Virus record (IMG/VR): IMGVR_UViG_3300005605_000008
Location: 1-35,940 of that record
Origin: a virus
DNA length: 35,940 nucleotides
Reading direction: 5' to 3' (one strand)
The notes beneath the pieces were generated by a model. It ran no database searches and was not told the DNA's origin. It saw only the letters and a program-made list of their open reading frames with translations. Position 1 is the stretch's first letter; every line of letters begins with the position of its first letter. The translations under genes and the position numbers were made by a program. Shown piece after piece: positions 15,733 to 24,232 of this stretch.

Positions 15733-16395
15733 TTACCAACCTCTTCGGTCAATTGCTTTTATAACATTGACTACGGCGGTCTCCATAGCTTTATTTGATG
15801 CGGAACTTAAAGAACTTTGATTCCAAGCCATATTAGGATTCATAAGAAATCCTTTACCTATGGTTGAAGCTCTTCCTTGACCACTACCAACAACATATTG
15901 TGTATTCTCATTGTTAATTAATTTAACCTGAATACCAACTATTGTTTCATTGATAGTCTCCACCTTACCAGCTTTTATTTCTTCTTTTAGATTGACAGCA
16001 AAATCATAAATACTAACACTTGCTGAATACTTAGCTTTTGTTATCTTTGCATCATTTGCTCTCAAATCATTCATAATCAAAAGTTGCATATCTCTTTCCG
16101 CTTCTACTAAATTAAATCTCCCCACATAAGATATTACATTTTGAAGTTCTTGAACCAAACCCATAGAAACTCTTTTGTCTGCTAATTCAGGGTATCGTTC
16201 TTCTAACTCTTTGTTAAACTTTAAATCATAAAGTTTTAATCCATCAACTTTTGTTACTACGATTTCATCTAAAGATTTTTCTTTTTCATACTCACCTACA
16301 TATTGTTCTGTTTGAACGGAAGCGGCACATCCTATTATATTGGATACAACCAAACCGAAAACAAAAAACAATATAAAACGATAATTGTTTTTCAT
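15733..16395 (-). CDS. CsgG-like outer-membrane lipoprotein
   Basis: A 220-residue protein with a lipoprotein signal peptide whose lipobox is I-I-G-C (C23). The mature part has DEIVVTKVDGLKLYDLKF, a helix with RVSMGLVQELQNVI, FNLVEAERDM, a SASVSIYDFAV strand, ETIVGIQVKLINNENTQYV and a GSGQGR strand, ending with a NKAMETAVVNVIKAI helix. This follows the layout of CsgG-family lipoproteins, which assemble outer-membrane channels; CsgG-domain genes have been reported in marine viruses. The Gly/Ala/Met/Asn-rich stretch before the last helix fits a membrane-inserted hairpin. It has a strong ribosome site (AGGAGATAAC). With its sibling at 14077-14715 and the barrel gene between, it may build a phage-specified export or surface channel. 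Confidence 0.62.
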   Translation of the reverse strand: MKNNYRFILFFVFGLVVSNIIGCAASVQTEQYVGEYEKEKSLDEIVVTKVDGLKLYDLKFNKELEERYPELADKRVSMGLVQELQNVISYVGRFNLVEAERDMQLLIMNDLRANDAKITKAKYSASVSIYDFAVNLKEEIKAGKVETINETIVGIQVKLINNENTQYVVGSGQGRASTIGKGFLMNPNMAWNQSSLSSASNKAMETAVVNVIKAIDRRGW

Positions 16396-16404
16396 TGTTA
16401 TCTC

Positions 16405-16797
16405 CTATTTAAAATCTGCTAATGGATCTTTAAGTAATTTTTCTAATTTCTTAATTTCACCTTTTAGTTTATCAATCTCATTGTTTAATTTCATTACATC
16501 TTTATCATAAGATTTAACTTTAGGTGTTTTTAAGTTATCAAGTTTATCACGAAGATATTTAATATCCTCATCATATCCATCTAACTTAGATGTTACTAAT
16601 TCTATATCACTTGCTTCTGCAAAACCATCTACAACTTCTTCTAATCCATCAATACGACCAGTAAATGAATACCAACCTGCTATTCCTGTTGATAGAACCG
16701 TTACGAGGGCTATGATATTTTGGATTGATAATCCGAACTTTTTGTTCTTCATATCTTCTATTGCGGATTCTGCATCCACTACTTTTTTCTTCGCCAT
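16405..16797 (-). CDS. Membrane-anchored coiled-coil protein (130 aa)
   Basis: Residues 1-24 are a charged cytoplasmic section, ~26-46 a transmembrane helix (NIIALVTVLSTGIAGWYSF), and ~50-125 charged coiled coil (YDEDIKYLRDKLDNLK and LNNEIDKLKGEIKKLEKLL). No cysteine or lipobox is present. Spanin-like or secretion-adaptor roles are possible. It lies between the PorV-like barrel (1-base gap) and the CsgG-like lipoprotein, so it is likely co-made with them. Its plan echoes the 239-aa protein at 13361-14080 and the C-terminal part of the MshEN protein: three single-pass coiled-coil proteins in one module. Confidence 0.68.
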   Translation of the reverse strand: MAKKKVVDAESAIEDMKNKKFGLSIQNIIALVTVLSTGIAGWYSFTGRIDGLEEVVDGFAEASDIELVTSKLDGYDEDIKYLRDKLDNLKTPKVKSYDKDVMKLNNEIDKLKGEIKKLEKLLKDPLADFK

Positions 16798-16798
16798 T

Positions 16799-17659
16799 TT
16801 ACAACTCCAGGTTTATTGTTAATCTAATTGTGTTACTCAAAGGTAACTCTCTATTACCATAAATATAACTCATACCTATCAAATACTTGTCATACTTAAA
16901 ATCTAATCCAAATGTTGGATAAGTTAGTTCGTGTGTAGTATCTAAGTAATATCCTAACTTCCCCCACAACATATTTTTATAATTATAACTTGTCCCCATA
17001 CCAAATGTTTGATGTTTTTTCATTTTATTAAATTGTCCATAAAACATAAAATCTTCATATGGATATGTTCCAGCTATATTTACACTTGTAGGTAGTTCTG
17101 ATTTATACCCACCAAATTTAGGTGCAAATCCAAAGTTATTAATCATAACATCTAAATATAAATCTTTGTATACTTTTGGAAAATAAGCACCCACACCAAA
17201 AACAAATCCATTTGCTTTTTGTGTATGTAAATCGTGTGTTATTATCTTTGCATTTAATCCTAAATTATATTTACCAACTTTACGTGCATAATCAACACTA
17301 TATATAGCACTCAATGGTGTAAATGTTCCTTGTATAATTCCATTTTCATCTGCTTGATTTTGTTCTCCATAATTAAAGAACATAACATTAACACCAAACG
17401 GACCTCTATCCATATTTATAAAATTATAATTCATATCACTTACAATATTAGTCATCCAATTTACTCTACTAAAACTGAAATGGTCTTTGTTATATAAATT
17501 ACGAGCTGGATTCATCATTGGTAACATTACATTACCTATCGAACTCGTTTGAGCCGTAGGTGCTACTGTTAATATTCTATTTGCTTGTGCCAATAATTGA
17601 CTACCTAACGATAGTAATATTGCCAAACCAAATAATATCCAAAATTTATTTTTTCTCAT
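16799..17659 (-). CDS. PorV/UPF0164-like outer-membrane barrel (T9SS-associated)
   Basis: A 286-residue protein with a signal peptide (ending SQLLAQ). The N-terminus of the mature part has the pattern seen in PorV/PorQ and UPF0164 barrels: a region starting AQTSSIGNVMLP, NPARNLY (NPA), then FSRVNWMTNI. Alternating strands run to a C-terminal TIRLTINLEL. Family members are FadL-like 14-stranded barrels; PorV carries T9SS cargo from the translocon to the attachment complex. The gene lies just downstream of a T9SS-sorted protein, separated only by a 38-aa peptide gene that overlaps both. A PorV-like role for the phage cargo is therefore attractive, but the match is remote, and PorP/SprF or a generic barrel cannot be excluded. 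Confidence 0.55.
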   Translation of the reverse strand: MRKNKFWILFGLAILLSLGSQLLAQANRILTVAPTAQTSSIGNVMLPMMNPARNLYNKDHFSFSRVNWMTNIVSDMNYNFINMDRGPFGVNVMFFNYGEQNQADENGIIQGTFTPLSAIYSVDYARKVGKYNLGLNAKIITHDLHTQKANGFVFGVGAYFPKVYKDLYLDVMINNFGFAPKFGGYKSELPTSVNIAGTYPYEDFMFYGQFNKMKKHQTFGMGTSYNYKNMLWGKLGYYLDTTHELTYPTFGLDFKYDKYLIGMSYIYGNRELPLSNTIRLTINLEL

Positions 17660-17762
17660 TTTTTCTCTCTATTTTTTCAGAAACCCAAACAATAAATTTC
17701 AAGGTGAAATATAATGATGGAAGCATTACAGCTATAGCGAAGAAAAATTGTAATTCACTCAT
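17646..17762 (-). CDS. 38-aa single-pass membrane peptide between T9SS cargo and PorV-like gene
   Basis: A short frame encodes 38 residues: MSELQFFFAIAVMLPSLYFT and a basic tail (VWVSEKIERKNEKK). It has one transmembrane helix and a positively charged C-terminus, suggesting N-out/C-in orientation. Its ATG shares a base with the stop of the T9SS cargo gene (TAATG), and its last 14 bases overlap the start of the PorV-like gene. This overlap at both ends is the case for a real, coupled gene. Function is unknown; accessory to secretion or lysis is possible. Confidence 0.65.
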   Translation of the reverse strand: MSELQFFFAIAVMLPSLYFTLKFIVWVSEKIERKNEKK

Positions 17763-20700
17763 TATTTCACCACCGTAAATTTACTTGACTTAATTCTATT
17801 ATCTGTTTGCATTACAAATATATAAACACCAGGTTCTAACTTTTGATGATTTTCATACACACTAACTCCAGGTAGAAAAACACTTGGTTCATTAGTAAAT
17901 TCAAAAGTATGTAATCCCTGTAATATGTGTTCATCTAATAATGTTCCAACTCTCTGTCCTATTGAATTTAAGATATATAATTTTACATCTTTTGATTCAT
18001 CTAAAAAGAATTGGAATGTTGTGTTCTCCATAAAAGGATTTGGATAATTGTATGTTATTGCTTCTTCATCTGGTTTTCCACCACCGAATGCCCAATACTT
18101 ATTCCATACTAATACTTCACCATCTTTTCTTTCCATAGTCAAATCACGACCTGATGGATTACCTGCTGCGTGTTTACCTACAAATCGTATTGGAGCATTT
18201 GTCCATTCAACATCAGGAAATGTTGCTTTGAAAAGTAATTTTAATCCTACCATCTCTTGACTTATATGATAAGTTTCAGGTGCATTATTTGGTGAATAAT
18301 CCATACCACCAAATGAAATTCTTTGCCATCCATTTTTAGGTTCATGAACATTCACATAAGTCATCCAGGGTCCTGGTAAAACATCTGTTTTCATATCTAT
18401 AAATTCTAAACCACTACTATCACCCTCTGCTAATTTATACTCTACTTCAAATTCAAATCCTGCTATAAGAACTCCCTCTTTTGGTGTAATCGTTAAAGGA
18501 ACTTCTATCTGATTACCAGATTGAACTCTAACAGTAGAATCAGCAGGTAAAGAAAGAACTACATCTGTAATTCCATCTGCAAAATCATCAAATGAATCGA
18601 ATCCATTTAAAGTATTGTTAGGTTCATCATTATCTGTATTAATTTTTTCTGCGTGTCTTGATGGTGCACTATTTCCCCAACGATAAAATGTAGAACCCTC
18701 ATTATCAATATATCCATCACTAACTGTACCTGCTTGTGCTTTAGTATAATCTATGTTCGCTGAACCGTTAAGTGTTGTTTGATGTCCATGACCCGTTGTT
18801 GTTCTACCAGTTTTACTGTCATCTACTTCGTGAACTTTTGTTCCTGTCATATTAATATCACCTGTAAAATAATATGCTATATCGGGCATTAGGTAATCTG
18901 GATTACCAGCTTGGTCATTTTTTTCACTTGTTCTCGCTGCACTCCAAGAAGAATACCCAGCACCTAATACTAAGTGAAGTGTATCCAATCCTGTTTGGTG
19001 GTCATCCATTAATGGATTTAAAATTTCTATCACTCCAGGTGTCAATGCTCTTTGATTTGTAGCTAAAGCTCTCGTTGTAGCCATTGGTGATTTTTTTCCA
19101 GCGTTAACTCCTGATGACCTATCTCCTCCAGTACTTGATTCTGCGGTTGTGGTCTCATCCCAAAAAACTGTAAACTCATATTTCTGTGGTCTTGATTGTC
19201 CGTTTACTGTTTGATAATATACATAGTTATTAGCGTTTCCACTTTCTTTAAATACTTCAATTGTAGACCAATCTTCGTGAGACCTACCAGTATGGTGTGT
19301 ATAGTTATTCATTATTCCTGATACATAAGACCATAAAATATATGTGTCATTTAGTTGAAATAAATCATCACCATCTACATCACCAACCAAATATTCAAAT
19401 GCAGTCATAGTATCTATTCTTGTACCAGGAGAATCTCTTGTTCCTGTATTATAATTCTTAAATTTATTTGATTGAAAATTAAATGAAGCTATAGCATCAC
19501 TTACATTTGTAATAGCTCCTCTATTTACATCAAAATGGTCATGTGTTTCTATATAATCACTTTCATCAGGTGGCCAAAATGAAATACGATATCTATTGTT
19601 TCTTGGTAGTTGAATGTTATAATATCCTTTGTCGTCTGTATAAGTTGAATCATAATAAGAGATACCAAGAAATCCCTCACCAGGTAAAGTTTGTTCTGCT
19701 GTAGAAACTGTACCATTAGCTGCTTTCTTATTAAATTGAAAAGTTGATGAATGGTCTCCAATAACATCATCAGTTGTAGTCTCATCTGATTTTTTAGCTG
19801 CTGTGTTTCCTGAATGGTTAGCTATTGTTTCATAATTCAACCAATTAGTTATTCTCGGATTAAAGTTAGCTTCATTGTGGTCTAACTCAAATTTTACTTT
19901 CCAATATGGATATGTGTTTTCTATAGGACCTCTTTCCCAAGCTGGTGAACCATCAGCATAATCCCATACTGCTCCCATACCTCTACCATTACCTTGAATG
20001 TATCTGAAGTATCCCTCAACATCTAATAGTTTTGGGTGTAGTGTAATATCACCACGTGCATGACCTATACCATCTTCGTGTGTTCCCACATTACCATCTA
20101 TATAAACTTTATATGATGTTAAATAATTTCCATTGGTTACATAAGTATAATATCCTGCCGCACCCTCATATTTTGTAGCCACTCGAAATGACTTGGGTGC
20201 AAAGTTATCTGCAACATCATCTACTTTAAAATGTAGTTTTAATAATTCTGTTTGATTTCCGTTACCATTACCGAACGTATGTGTACCACCATTATGTGAT
20301 ACCATTGTGATTCTTAACCAATCATAACGGTTGTTAGCTGCCGATTTTTCACTACCTGCAGTTTGTATTGAATCCACGTATCCCACATTATTATACCAAG
20401 TTACCTCATATGAATAATGATGTCCACTTTCTGCATTATCACCCTCAGTCCAACCTGATATGTACGCACCTTTTTCTACACGAACTGAATCGTGTCCTGT
20501 AAGAGTTGTATTATTCCAAGTAAATATATCATTGTCGAATACTAAATCCAAACGAAAAGCAGTTACACTAGCTCCATTATCATCAAGTGTAACAGCAATA
20601 GTCATTACTGAATCTCTCCACGCATCAAAATTATTATTCTTATATGCAGGTGTACCTGGTGCATCAGCCAAGTATGTTCTCAATGGTTGAGTAACTTGAT

Positions 20701-20815
20701 CTCTCCACCAAAACTTTGGTGTTTTGTAATCTCTCGATTGCATTAATCTTATGATGGGTGTTTGAGCTTGTAGCAAACCCACCAACATTAAGAAACTTAT
20801 TAGAAATTTCCGCAT
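17762..20815 (-). CDS. Large secreted protein with T9SS type A C-terminal sorting domain
   Basis: A 1017-residue protein with a signal peptide (MRKFLISFLMLVGLLQAQ). Residues ~60-230 resemble a cohesin-like beta sandwich (VTAFRLDLVFDNDIF). Around 385-430 is a carboxypeptidase-regulatory-like fold (DDKGYYNIQLPRNNRYRISF). GDVDGDDLFQLNDTYILWSY near 480 looks like a dockerin-type calcium loop. Residues ~780-900 resemble a second cohesin-like sandwich (VPLTITPKEGVLIAGFEFEV). Residues 922-1017 are a Por sorting domain with YPNPF (924-928), YILNSIGQRV, QGLHTFEF and LEPGVYIFVMQ...SSKFTVVK. Such domains send proteins through the T9SS to the cell surface, so this product should be displayed or released by the infected host. 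It follows the virion genes after a 125-base gap and heads the envelope module. No enzyme motif was recognised. Confidence 0.85.
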   Translation of the reverse strand: MRKFLISFLMLVGLLQAQTPIIRLMQSRDYKTPKFWWRDQVTQPLRTYLADAPGTPAYKNNNFDAWRDSVMTIAVTLDDNGASVTAFRLDLVFDNDIFTWNNTTLTGHDSVRVEKGAYISGWTEGDNAESGHHYSYEVTWYNNVGYVDSIQTAGSEKSAANNRYDWLRITMVSHNGGTHTFGNGNGNQTELLKLHFKVDDVADNFAPKSFRVATKYEGAAGYYTYVTNGNYLTSYKVYIDGNVGTHEDGIGHARGDITLHPKLLDVEGYFRYIQGNGRGMGAVWDYADGSPAWERGPIENTYPYWKVKFELDHNEANFNPRITNWLNYETIANHSGNTAAKKSDETTTDDVIGDHSSTFQFNKKAANGTVSTAEQTLPGEGFLGISYYDSTYTDDKGYYNIQLPRNNRYRISFWPPDESDYIETHDHFDVNRGAITNVSDAIASFNFQSNKFKNYNTGTRDSPGTRIDTMTAFEYLVGDVDGDDLFQLNDTYILWSYVSGIMNNYTHHTGRSHEDWSTIEVFKESGNANNYVYYQTVNGQSRPQKYEFTVFWDETTTAESSTGGDRSSGVNAGKKSPMATTRALATNQRALTPGVIEILNPLMDDHQTGLDTLHLVLGAGYSSWSAARTSEKNDQAGNPDYLMPDIAYYFTGDINMTGTKVHEVDDSKTGRTTTGHGHQTTLNGSANIDYTKAQAGTVSDGYIDNEGSTFYRWGNSAPSRHAEKINTDNDEPNNTLNGFDSFDDFADGITDVVLSLPADSTVRVQSGNQIEVPLTITPKEGVLIAGFEFEVEYKLAEGDSSGLEFIDMKTDVLPGPWMTYVNVHEPKNGWQRISFGGMDYSPNNAPETYHISQEMVGLKLLFKATFPDVEWTNAPIRFVGKHAAGNPSGRDLTMERKDGEVLVWNKYWAFGGGKPDEEAITYNYPNPFMENTTFQFFLDESKDVKLYILNSIGQRVGTLLDEHILQGLHTFEFTNEPSVFLPGVSVYENHQKLEPGVYIFVMQTDNRIKSSKFTVVK

Positions 20816-20940
20816 GTATATCCCCGTTTAATTAAACTGTTCCATTATAGCCTTTTAGATAAAAAAGGTGTAGACTTTATTCCTATATAAATATCATATA
20901 TATGATGAATTTAAACAGACGTAATATATAAAATTAAAAT
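20816..20940 (-). promoter_or_regulatory. Promoter-like gap upstream of the T9SS cargo
   Basis: This is the longest gene-free gap in the window. It contains the 17-mer ATAAATATCATATATAT (20887-20903), also found at 4571-4587, which extends here into a perfect palindrome ATCATATATATGAT (20893-20906). Nearer the gene are TATAAT on the minus strand (about 20844-20849), a 12-bp palindrome GTTTAATTAAAC (20826-20837) and a ribosome site GGGGAT just before the ATG. It probably starts a separate transcript for the envelope module. The 6-bp inverted repeat CCTTTT/AAAAGG (20851-20868) lacks a T-run after it. Confidence 0.5.
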
Positions 20941-22053
20941 TTAATTATCAAATCTAATAGTAAACGATATATCGTAATCTTTTGGTTTTTTGATTGGTCT
21001 TGAGAGTTTAGCGACTGCTAAAAGTTCTTTTTGATCATTATATAATCCTACCGAACTTATGTAAGGATTAAAATTTGAATGTGTAACAAAATTTTGGTAA
21101 CGACCAGCTGGTTTATAAATAGAACCAGTATGGTATTCTTCAGTTCTTAATATATTATTATAAGCGGCTCCAGATATTTGTGTAACAGGACTCTCTTCAT
21201 ATAACATAGTCAAATCACTACCTATTAATTGAGAACCACTATATCCTTCTGTAGCCGAAATATTATCAGTAGCATTATATTCATGTTCTTGTACATTAGC
21301 TAAGAATTCATATTCACGTATAGTTTTAGTACCTTGTACTTCTAATTCCCAACCATCTGAACCTGTCATCAATCCTACATTTGTATATCTTGAACCTGTA
21401 TTAGTTATACAAATCATTCCTTGATCGTAAAATACATTACCTACTATACCACCAACTTCTTGACTACCAGAAAAACTGCTACTACCATATGCGAAACTTT
21501 CTGAAAATTCAGTATCATAAATATTTCCTCTACCATCATCTGTCAAATAAAGAGTTTTATAAGTTAAAGAATTATCTATTATATTTACTGAACTTGGTTT
21601 TAATTCTTCTCCATAAAACTTTCTTGGTATATTAAATACATTTACTGATTGATGTAAGATAGGATATAATTCTTTAACTGTACTACCAGATAAAAAAGTA
21701 TGAGGTGCGGGATTTTGAGTAAAACTAAATTGTGGTTGAGTACCACCTCGTGGTGTAGTTTCTGCTGAATATCTATAATATAAATGATTTATGGACGCCC
21801 AAGTAGGAATCTTATAAAAAGTTCCAACACTATACCACTCATCTTTTGGTCTACCTAAAGATTGTGATTTTGCATTGATAGTACCAAATGATTGAGAGGC
21901 GGCTGAGCCTGTTTCGAAGTTATGAAAACTTCCACTTGTACCCTCAAGACAAAAAACTCCACTACCGCTATCAGCGTTAGTAAACTGGAACTGTTTGTAA
22001 ACCTTAAAGGGTGTGATTGATTTATCACCTTCCTCAAACGGTTTATACAACAT
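20941..22053 (-). CDS. Virion structural protein, paralogue of the next upstream gene
   Basis: A 370-residue Ser/Thr/Gly/Tyr-rich beta-type protein. The C-terminal ~40 residues (VGLYNDQKELLAVAKLSRP, then TIRFDN) match the end of the 358-residue protein encoded just upstream, so the two arose by tandem duplication with diverged bodies. Features include repeated SGSQ/GSS turns and many aromatics. The shared end, with VGLYND and AKLSRP, is likely a docking or trimerisation element. The gene closes the virion module and probably encodes a fibre, spike or decoration protein. It has a modest ribosome site (AGGGGAC). Enzymatic motifs are absent. Confidence 0.7.
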   Translation of the reverse strand: MLYKPFEEGDKSITPFKVYKQFQFTNADSGSGVFCLEGTSGSFHNFETGSAASQSFGTINAKSQSLGRPKDEWYSVGTFYKIPTWASINHLYYRYSAETTPRGGTQPQFSFTQNPAPHTFLSGSTVKELYPILHQSVNVFNIPRKFYGEELKPSSVNIIDNSLTYKTLYLTDDGRGNIYDTEFSESFAYGSSSFSGSQEVGGIVGNVFYDQGMICITNTGSRYTNVGLMTGSDGWELEVQGTKTIREYEFLANVQEHEYNATDNISATEGYSGSQLIGSDLTMLYEESPVTQISGAAYNNILRTEEYHTGSIYKPAGRYQNFVTHSNFNPYISSVGLYNDQKELLAVAKLSRPIKKPKDYDISFTIRFDN

Positions 22054-22065
22054 AGTAGTCCCCTA

Positions 22066-23142
22066 TTAAAAGTCTAATCTTACTTTTATAATAGCTTCCC
22101 TTGCTGGTGTTTTTAGGAAAGGTTTAGATAATTTAGCTACTGCTAACAACTCACTATTATCATTATAAAGACCGACTGTTGTTACATAAGTTCTTGGATC
22201 ATTCAAAAAAGATGCATTTGTCAATTCACCACTACCAGTATAATATGTTGGATTTTGACTGTAATTATATTTTGAATGGTTTACACGACAAAAATAATGT
22301 GTTGATTTAATATCTTCTTCACGGCGAGCTTGGAAATATCCATTAGACCCACTAAATGCTTGATATAATTTAGAAGCATTATTACCATCAGTATTTGTAG
22401 CTAATCCTGTACCAATCGAAATACCTTTTTGAGTAATTCCTGCCCAACCTAAATCTAATCTACCTGAGTCTAACATTATCACACCAAGAAATGGATAAAA
22501 TCTACCATAATACATTTTAGTAGTACCAGTTGAATATTTATAATCAGCTGTTCCACTTCTTATACTTCCAGAAACTACATTAAAATAAGTTGTTCCTTTA
22601 GCTACACTTGAATCACTTGTAGCTCCACTATCGTCAATTAAACATAATGCATTATGTGTACTACCACTTTGAAGTCTTATTTCCCAATTACCTGGATCCA
22701 TCTTCTCTCTCATACGAGCTCGTGCGACAGATATAAAATAGGAAGAAGAAGATTCTAATTCAGCATCAGTTGCTCCAAATTTAAAATAATCATTTGTTGG
22801 TGATACAATCAAATTCTTAAACTGTTTATATACCGCCTTAGATATTTTACCATTTGAAGTATCAGGGTCTTTTGAACCACTACCTGCATAGTGTCCATAA
22901 GCTACGCTGAATTGTACTTCACTTGTGTTTGATGATGTTGCTTCCTGATACACATCATAATAATATTCTCCACTTGAAGCACTCTGTACTGAAGAAGTGA
23001 AAAATCCTGCTGTGGTGGATTTTCCTTCAAGAGTTGTTCCACCACTTGACCATATACCACTTGATACTGTAGTTACACGATTTTCTACTATATCTTCGGA
23101 TGGGTCAAATAATTTAAATACGCTACTGTCTCCTATCGCCAT
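22066..23142 (-). CDS. Virion structural protein, tandem paralogue
   Basis: A 358-residue protein rich in Ser, Gly, Thr and Tyr. It starts MAIGDSSVFKLFDPSEDIVE and ends TVGLYNDNSELLAVAKLSKP then KVRLDF, matching the C-terminus of its downstream neighbour. The middle includes AYGHYAGSGSKDPDTSNGKI and a basic helical piece (SVARARMREKMDPGNWEI), likely one folded core with beta extensions. A strong ribosome site (AAGGAGATATAAA) suggests high expression. It is probably a fibre or decoration component on the tail or baseplate. I do not recognise a named family. Confidence 0.72.
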   Translation of the reverse strand: MAIGDSSVFKLFDPSEDIVENRVTTVSSGIWSSGGTTLEGKSTTAGFFTSSVQSASSGEYYYDVYQEATSSNTSEVQFSVAYGHYAGSGSKDPDTSNGKISKAVYKQFKNLIVSPTNDYFKFGATDAELESSSSYFISVARARMREKMDPGNWEIRLQSGSTHNALCLIDDSGATSDSSVAKGTTYFNVVSGSIRSGTADYKYSTGTTKMYYGRFYPFLGVIMLDSGRLDLGWAGITQKGISIGTGLATNTDGNNASKLYQAFSGSNGYFQARREEDIKSTHYFCRVNHSKYNYSQNPTYYTGSGELTNASFLNDPRTYVTTVGLYNDNSELLAVAKLSKPFLKTPAREAIIKVRLDF

Positions 23143-23192
23143 TTTATATCTCCTTAATAATGACTAAATTTTTGAAATTTTGTTTTTTGATA

Positions 23193-23756
23193 TTATATAT
23201 CCATTGCATCTTGGCCACCTGCTTCGTCATCTGCTATCTTCTTATCTGCTAATTTAGCAGCTAAATCTTGTGCTTTTTTAGCGGCTTGTTGTGCTTTCGC
23301 TACATCGGCGGCTTGTTGTGCTTTAGCTGCGGCTTGTTGAGCCGCTGTCGCTGCTCTATTCTCACCTGAAGCTGTTTCTTGTTGAGCTTGTCTAGCTTGT
23401 CTAGCTTTTTCCGCTGCATCGGCGGCGGCTTCAGCTTCTCTCAACGCGGCTTCTACTTCTTTTTTCCTCATCTCAGCTTCTAGTTTTCTCTTTAACTCTG
23501 CAGCTTTTTCTTCTTCTGTTGGTGGTGGTGTAATCTTTTTATAAAATACGTTACCATTCTCATCTATTACAGCACCTATTGGATTTCTACCTCTTGTTCC
23601 AGCTTTAACAGTTAGAGTTGTTCCGAAATCTGCTCCTGAATCTATACCTTTTCCACTTATAGTTACAGTTTTATTTGCAAAAGTTCCTGTAGTTGTTCCT
23701 ACATTTGCTCTTGTTACTATAACAAAATTTTTTCCTGTTTTAGTTACTGATGCCAT
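23193..23756 (-). CDS. Ala/Gln/Lys-rich coiled-coil structural protein
   Basis: A 187-residue protein in two parts. Residues ~1-72 are a small beta domain (TKTGKNFVIVTRANVGTTTG, GKGIDSGADFGTTLTVKAGT) ending VIDENGNVFYKK. After a short Pro linker, residues ~80-180 are a long helix rich in Ala, Gln, Lys and Glu (KAQQAADVAKAQQAAKKA), predicted coiled coil, and the tail is acidic (DDEAGGQDAMDI). It lies between two pairs of tandem virion paralogues, so a rod-like fibre or connector role is likely. Base composition is locally GC-richer because of the Ala codons. Confidence 0.7.
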   Translation of the reverse strand: MASVTKTGKNFVIVTRANVGTTTGTFANKTVTISGKGIDSGADFGTTLTVKAGTRGRNPIGAVIDENGNVFYKKITPPPTEEEKAAELKRKLEAEMRKKEVEAALREAEAAADAAEKARQARQAQQETASGENRAATAAQQAAAKAQQAADVAKAQQAAKKAQDLAAKLADKKIADDEAGGQDAMDI

Positions 23757-23758
23757 TA

Positions 23759-24232
23759 TTATCCTTCCATATCTATAGTTTCACCGTCAGTAAATACTTT
23801 AACATATGTATCATCTGTAATAGTTATAGTATAATTTTCATCTTCACCATTAAGTGTACTTGGATTTATTGTAATAATATTCCAACCACCAACAACTTCA
23901 CTTTGAGTATTGACTCCAGTAATCTCAACATTAGTACCTGCAGTATCGGGTAAAGAATCAATTAAAAAAGTTCTCATTGCAGCATCTTTACTATCTTCAG
24001 ATACACCAACTGTTCTCGTCATAGCTTCAAGAATAGGCATGTTTAAAATTGTCTTATCATATGAATCAGGTCCATCTGGATGTGATACATCAAATAAACT
24101 ATAATCAACACCATCATCTGCTAATGCAAATTTGGTTATATTAACATTTCCACTTTTAGCTAATGCTTGACGACCTTGTTCGGTCAATACTGCATCTATA
24201 AATACTGTTACACTTTTATCTAAAAACGCCAT
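23759..24232 (-). CDS. Structural protein, short paralogue of the upstream gene
   Basis: A 157-residue protein whose first ~70 residues align with those of the 235-residue protein encoded immediately upstream. Shared elements are L-T-x2-G-R-x2-L-A, FALADD, VDYSL, a HP-x-G pair and [LI]N[ML]P[IL]LE. The C-terminal half is different, a beta-rich domain (NIITINPSTLNGEDENYTIT) ending in acidic residues. The start shares one base with the upstream stop (TAATG). Conservation of the N-terminal piece suggests a common attachment site on the virion and two interchangeable distal domains. Function is unknown. Confidence 0.75.
   Translation of the reverse strand: MAFLDKSVTVFIDAVLTEQGRQALAKSGNVNITKFALADDGVDYSLFDVSHPDGPDSYDKTILNMPILEAMTRTVGVSEDSKDAAMRTFLIDSLPDTAGTNVEITGVNTQSEVVGGWNIITINPSTLNGEDENYTITITDDTYVKVFTDGETIDMEG

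Noticed and set aside
20851-20868. Inverted repeat CCTTTT/AAAAGG as a terminator
   Set aside because: The stem is only 6 bp and AT-rich, with no T-run after it on the minus strand. It might equally be part of a promoter.
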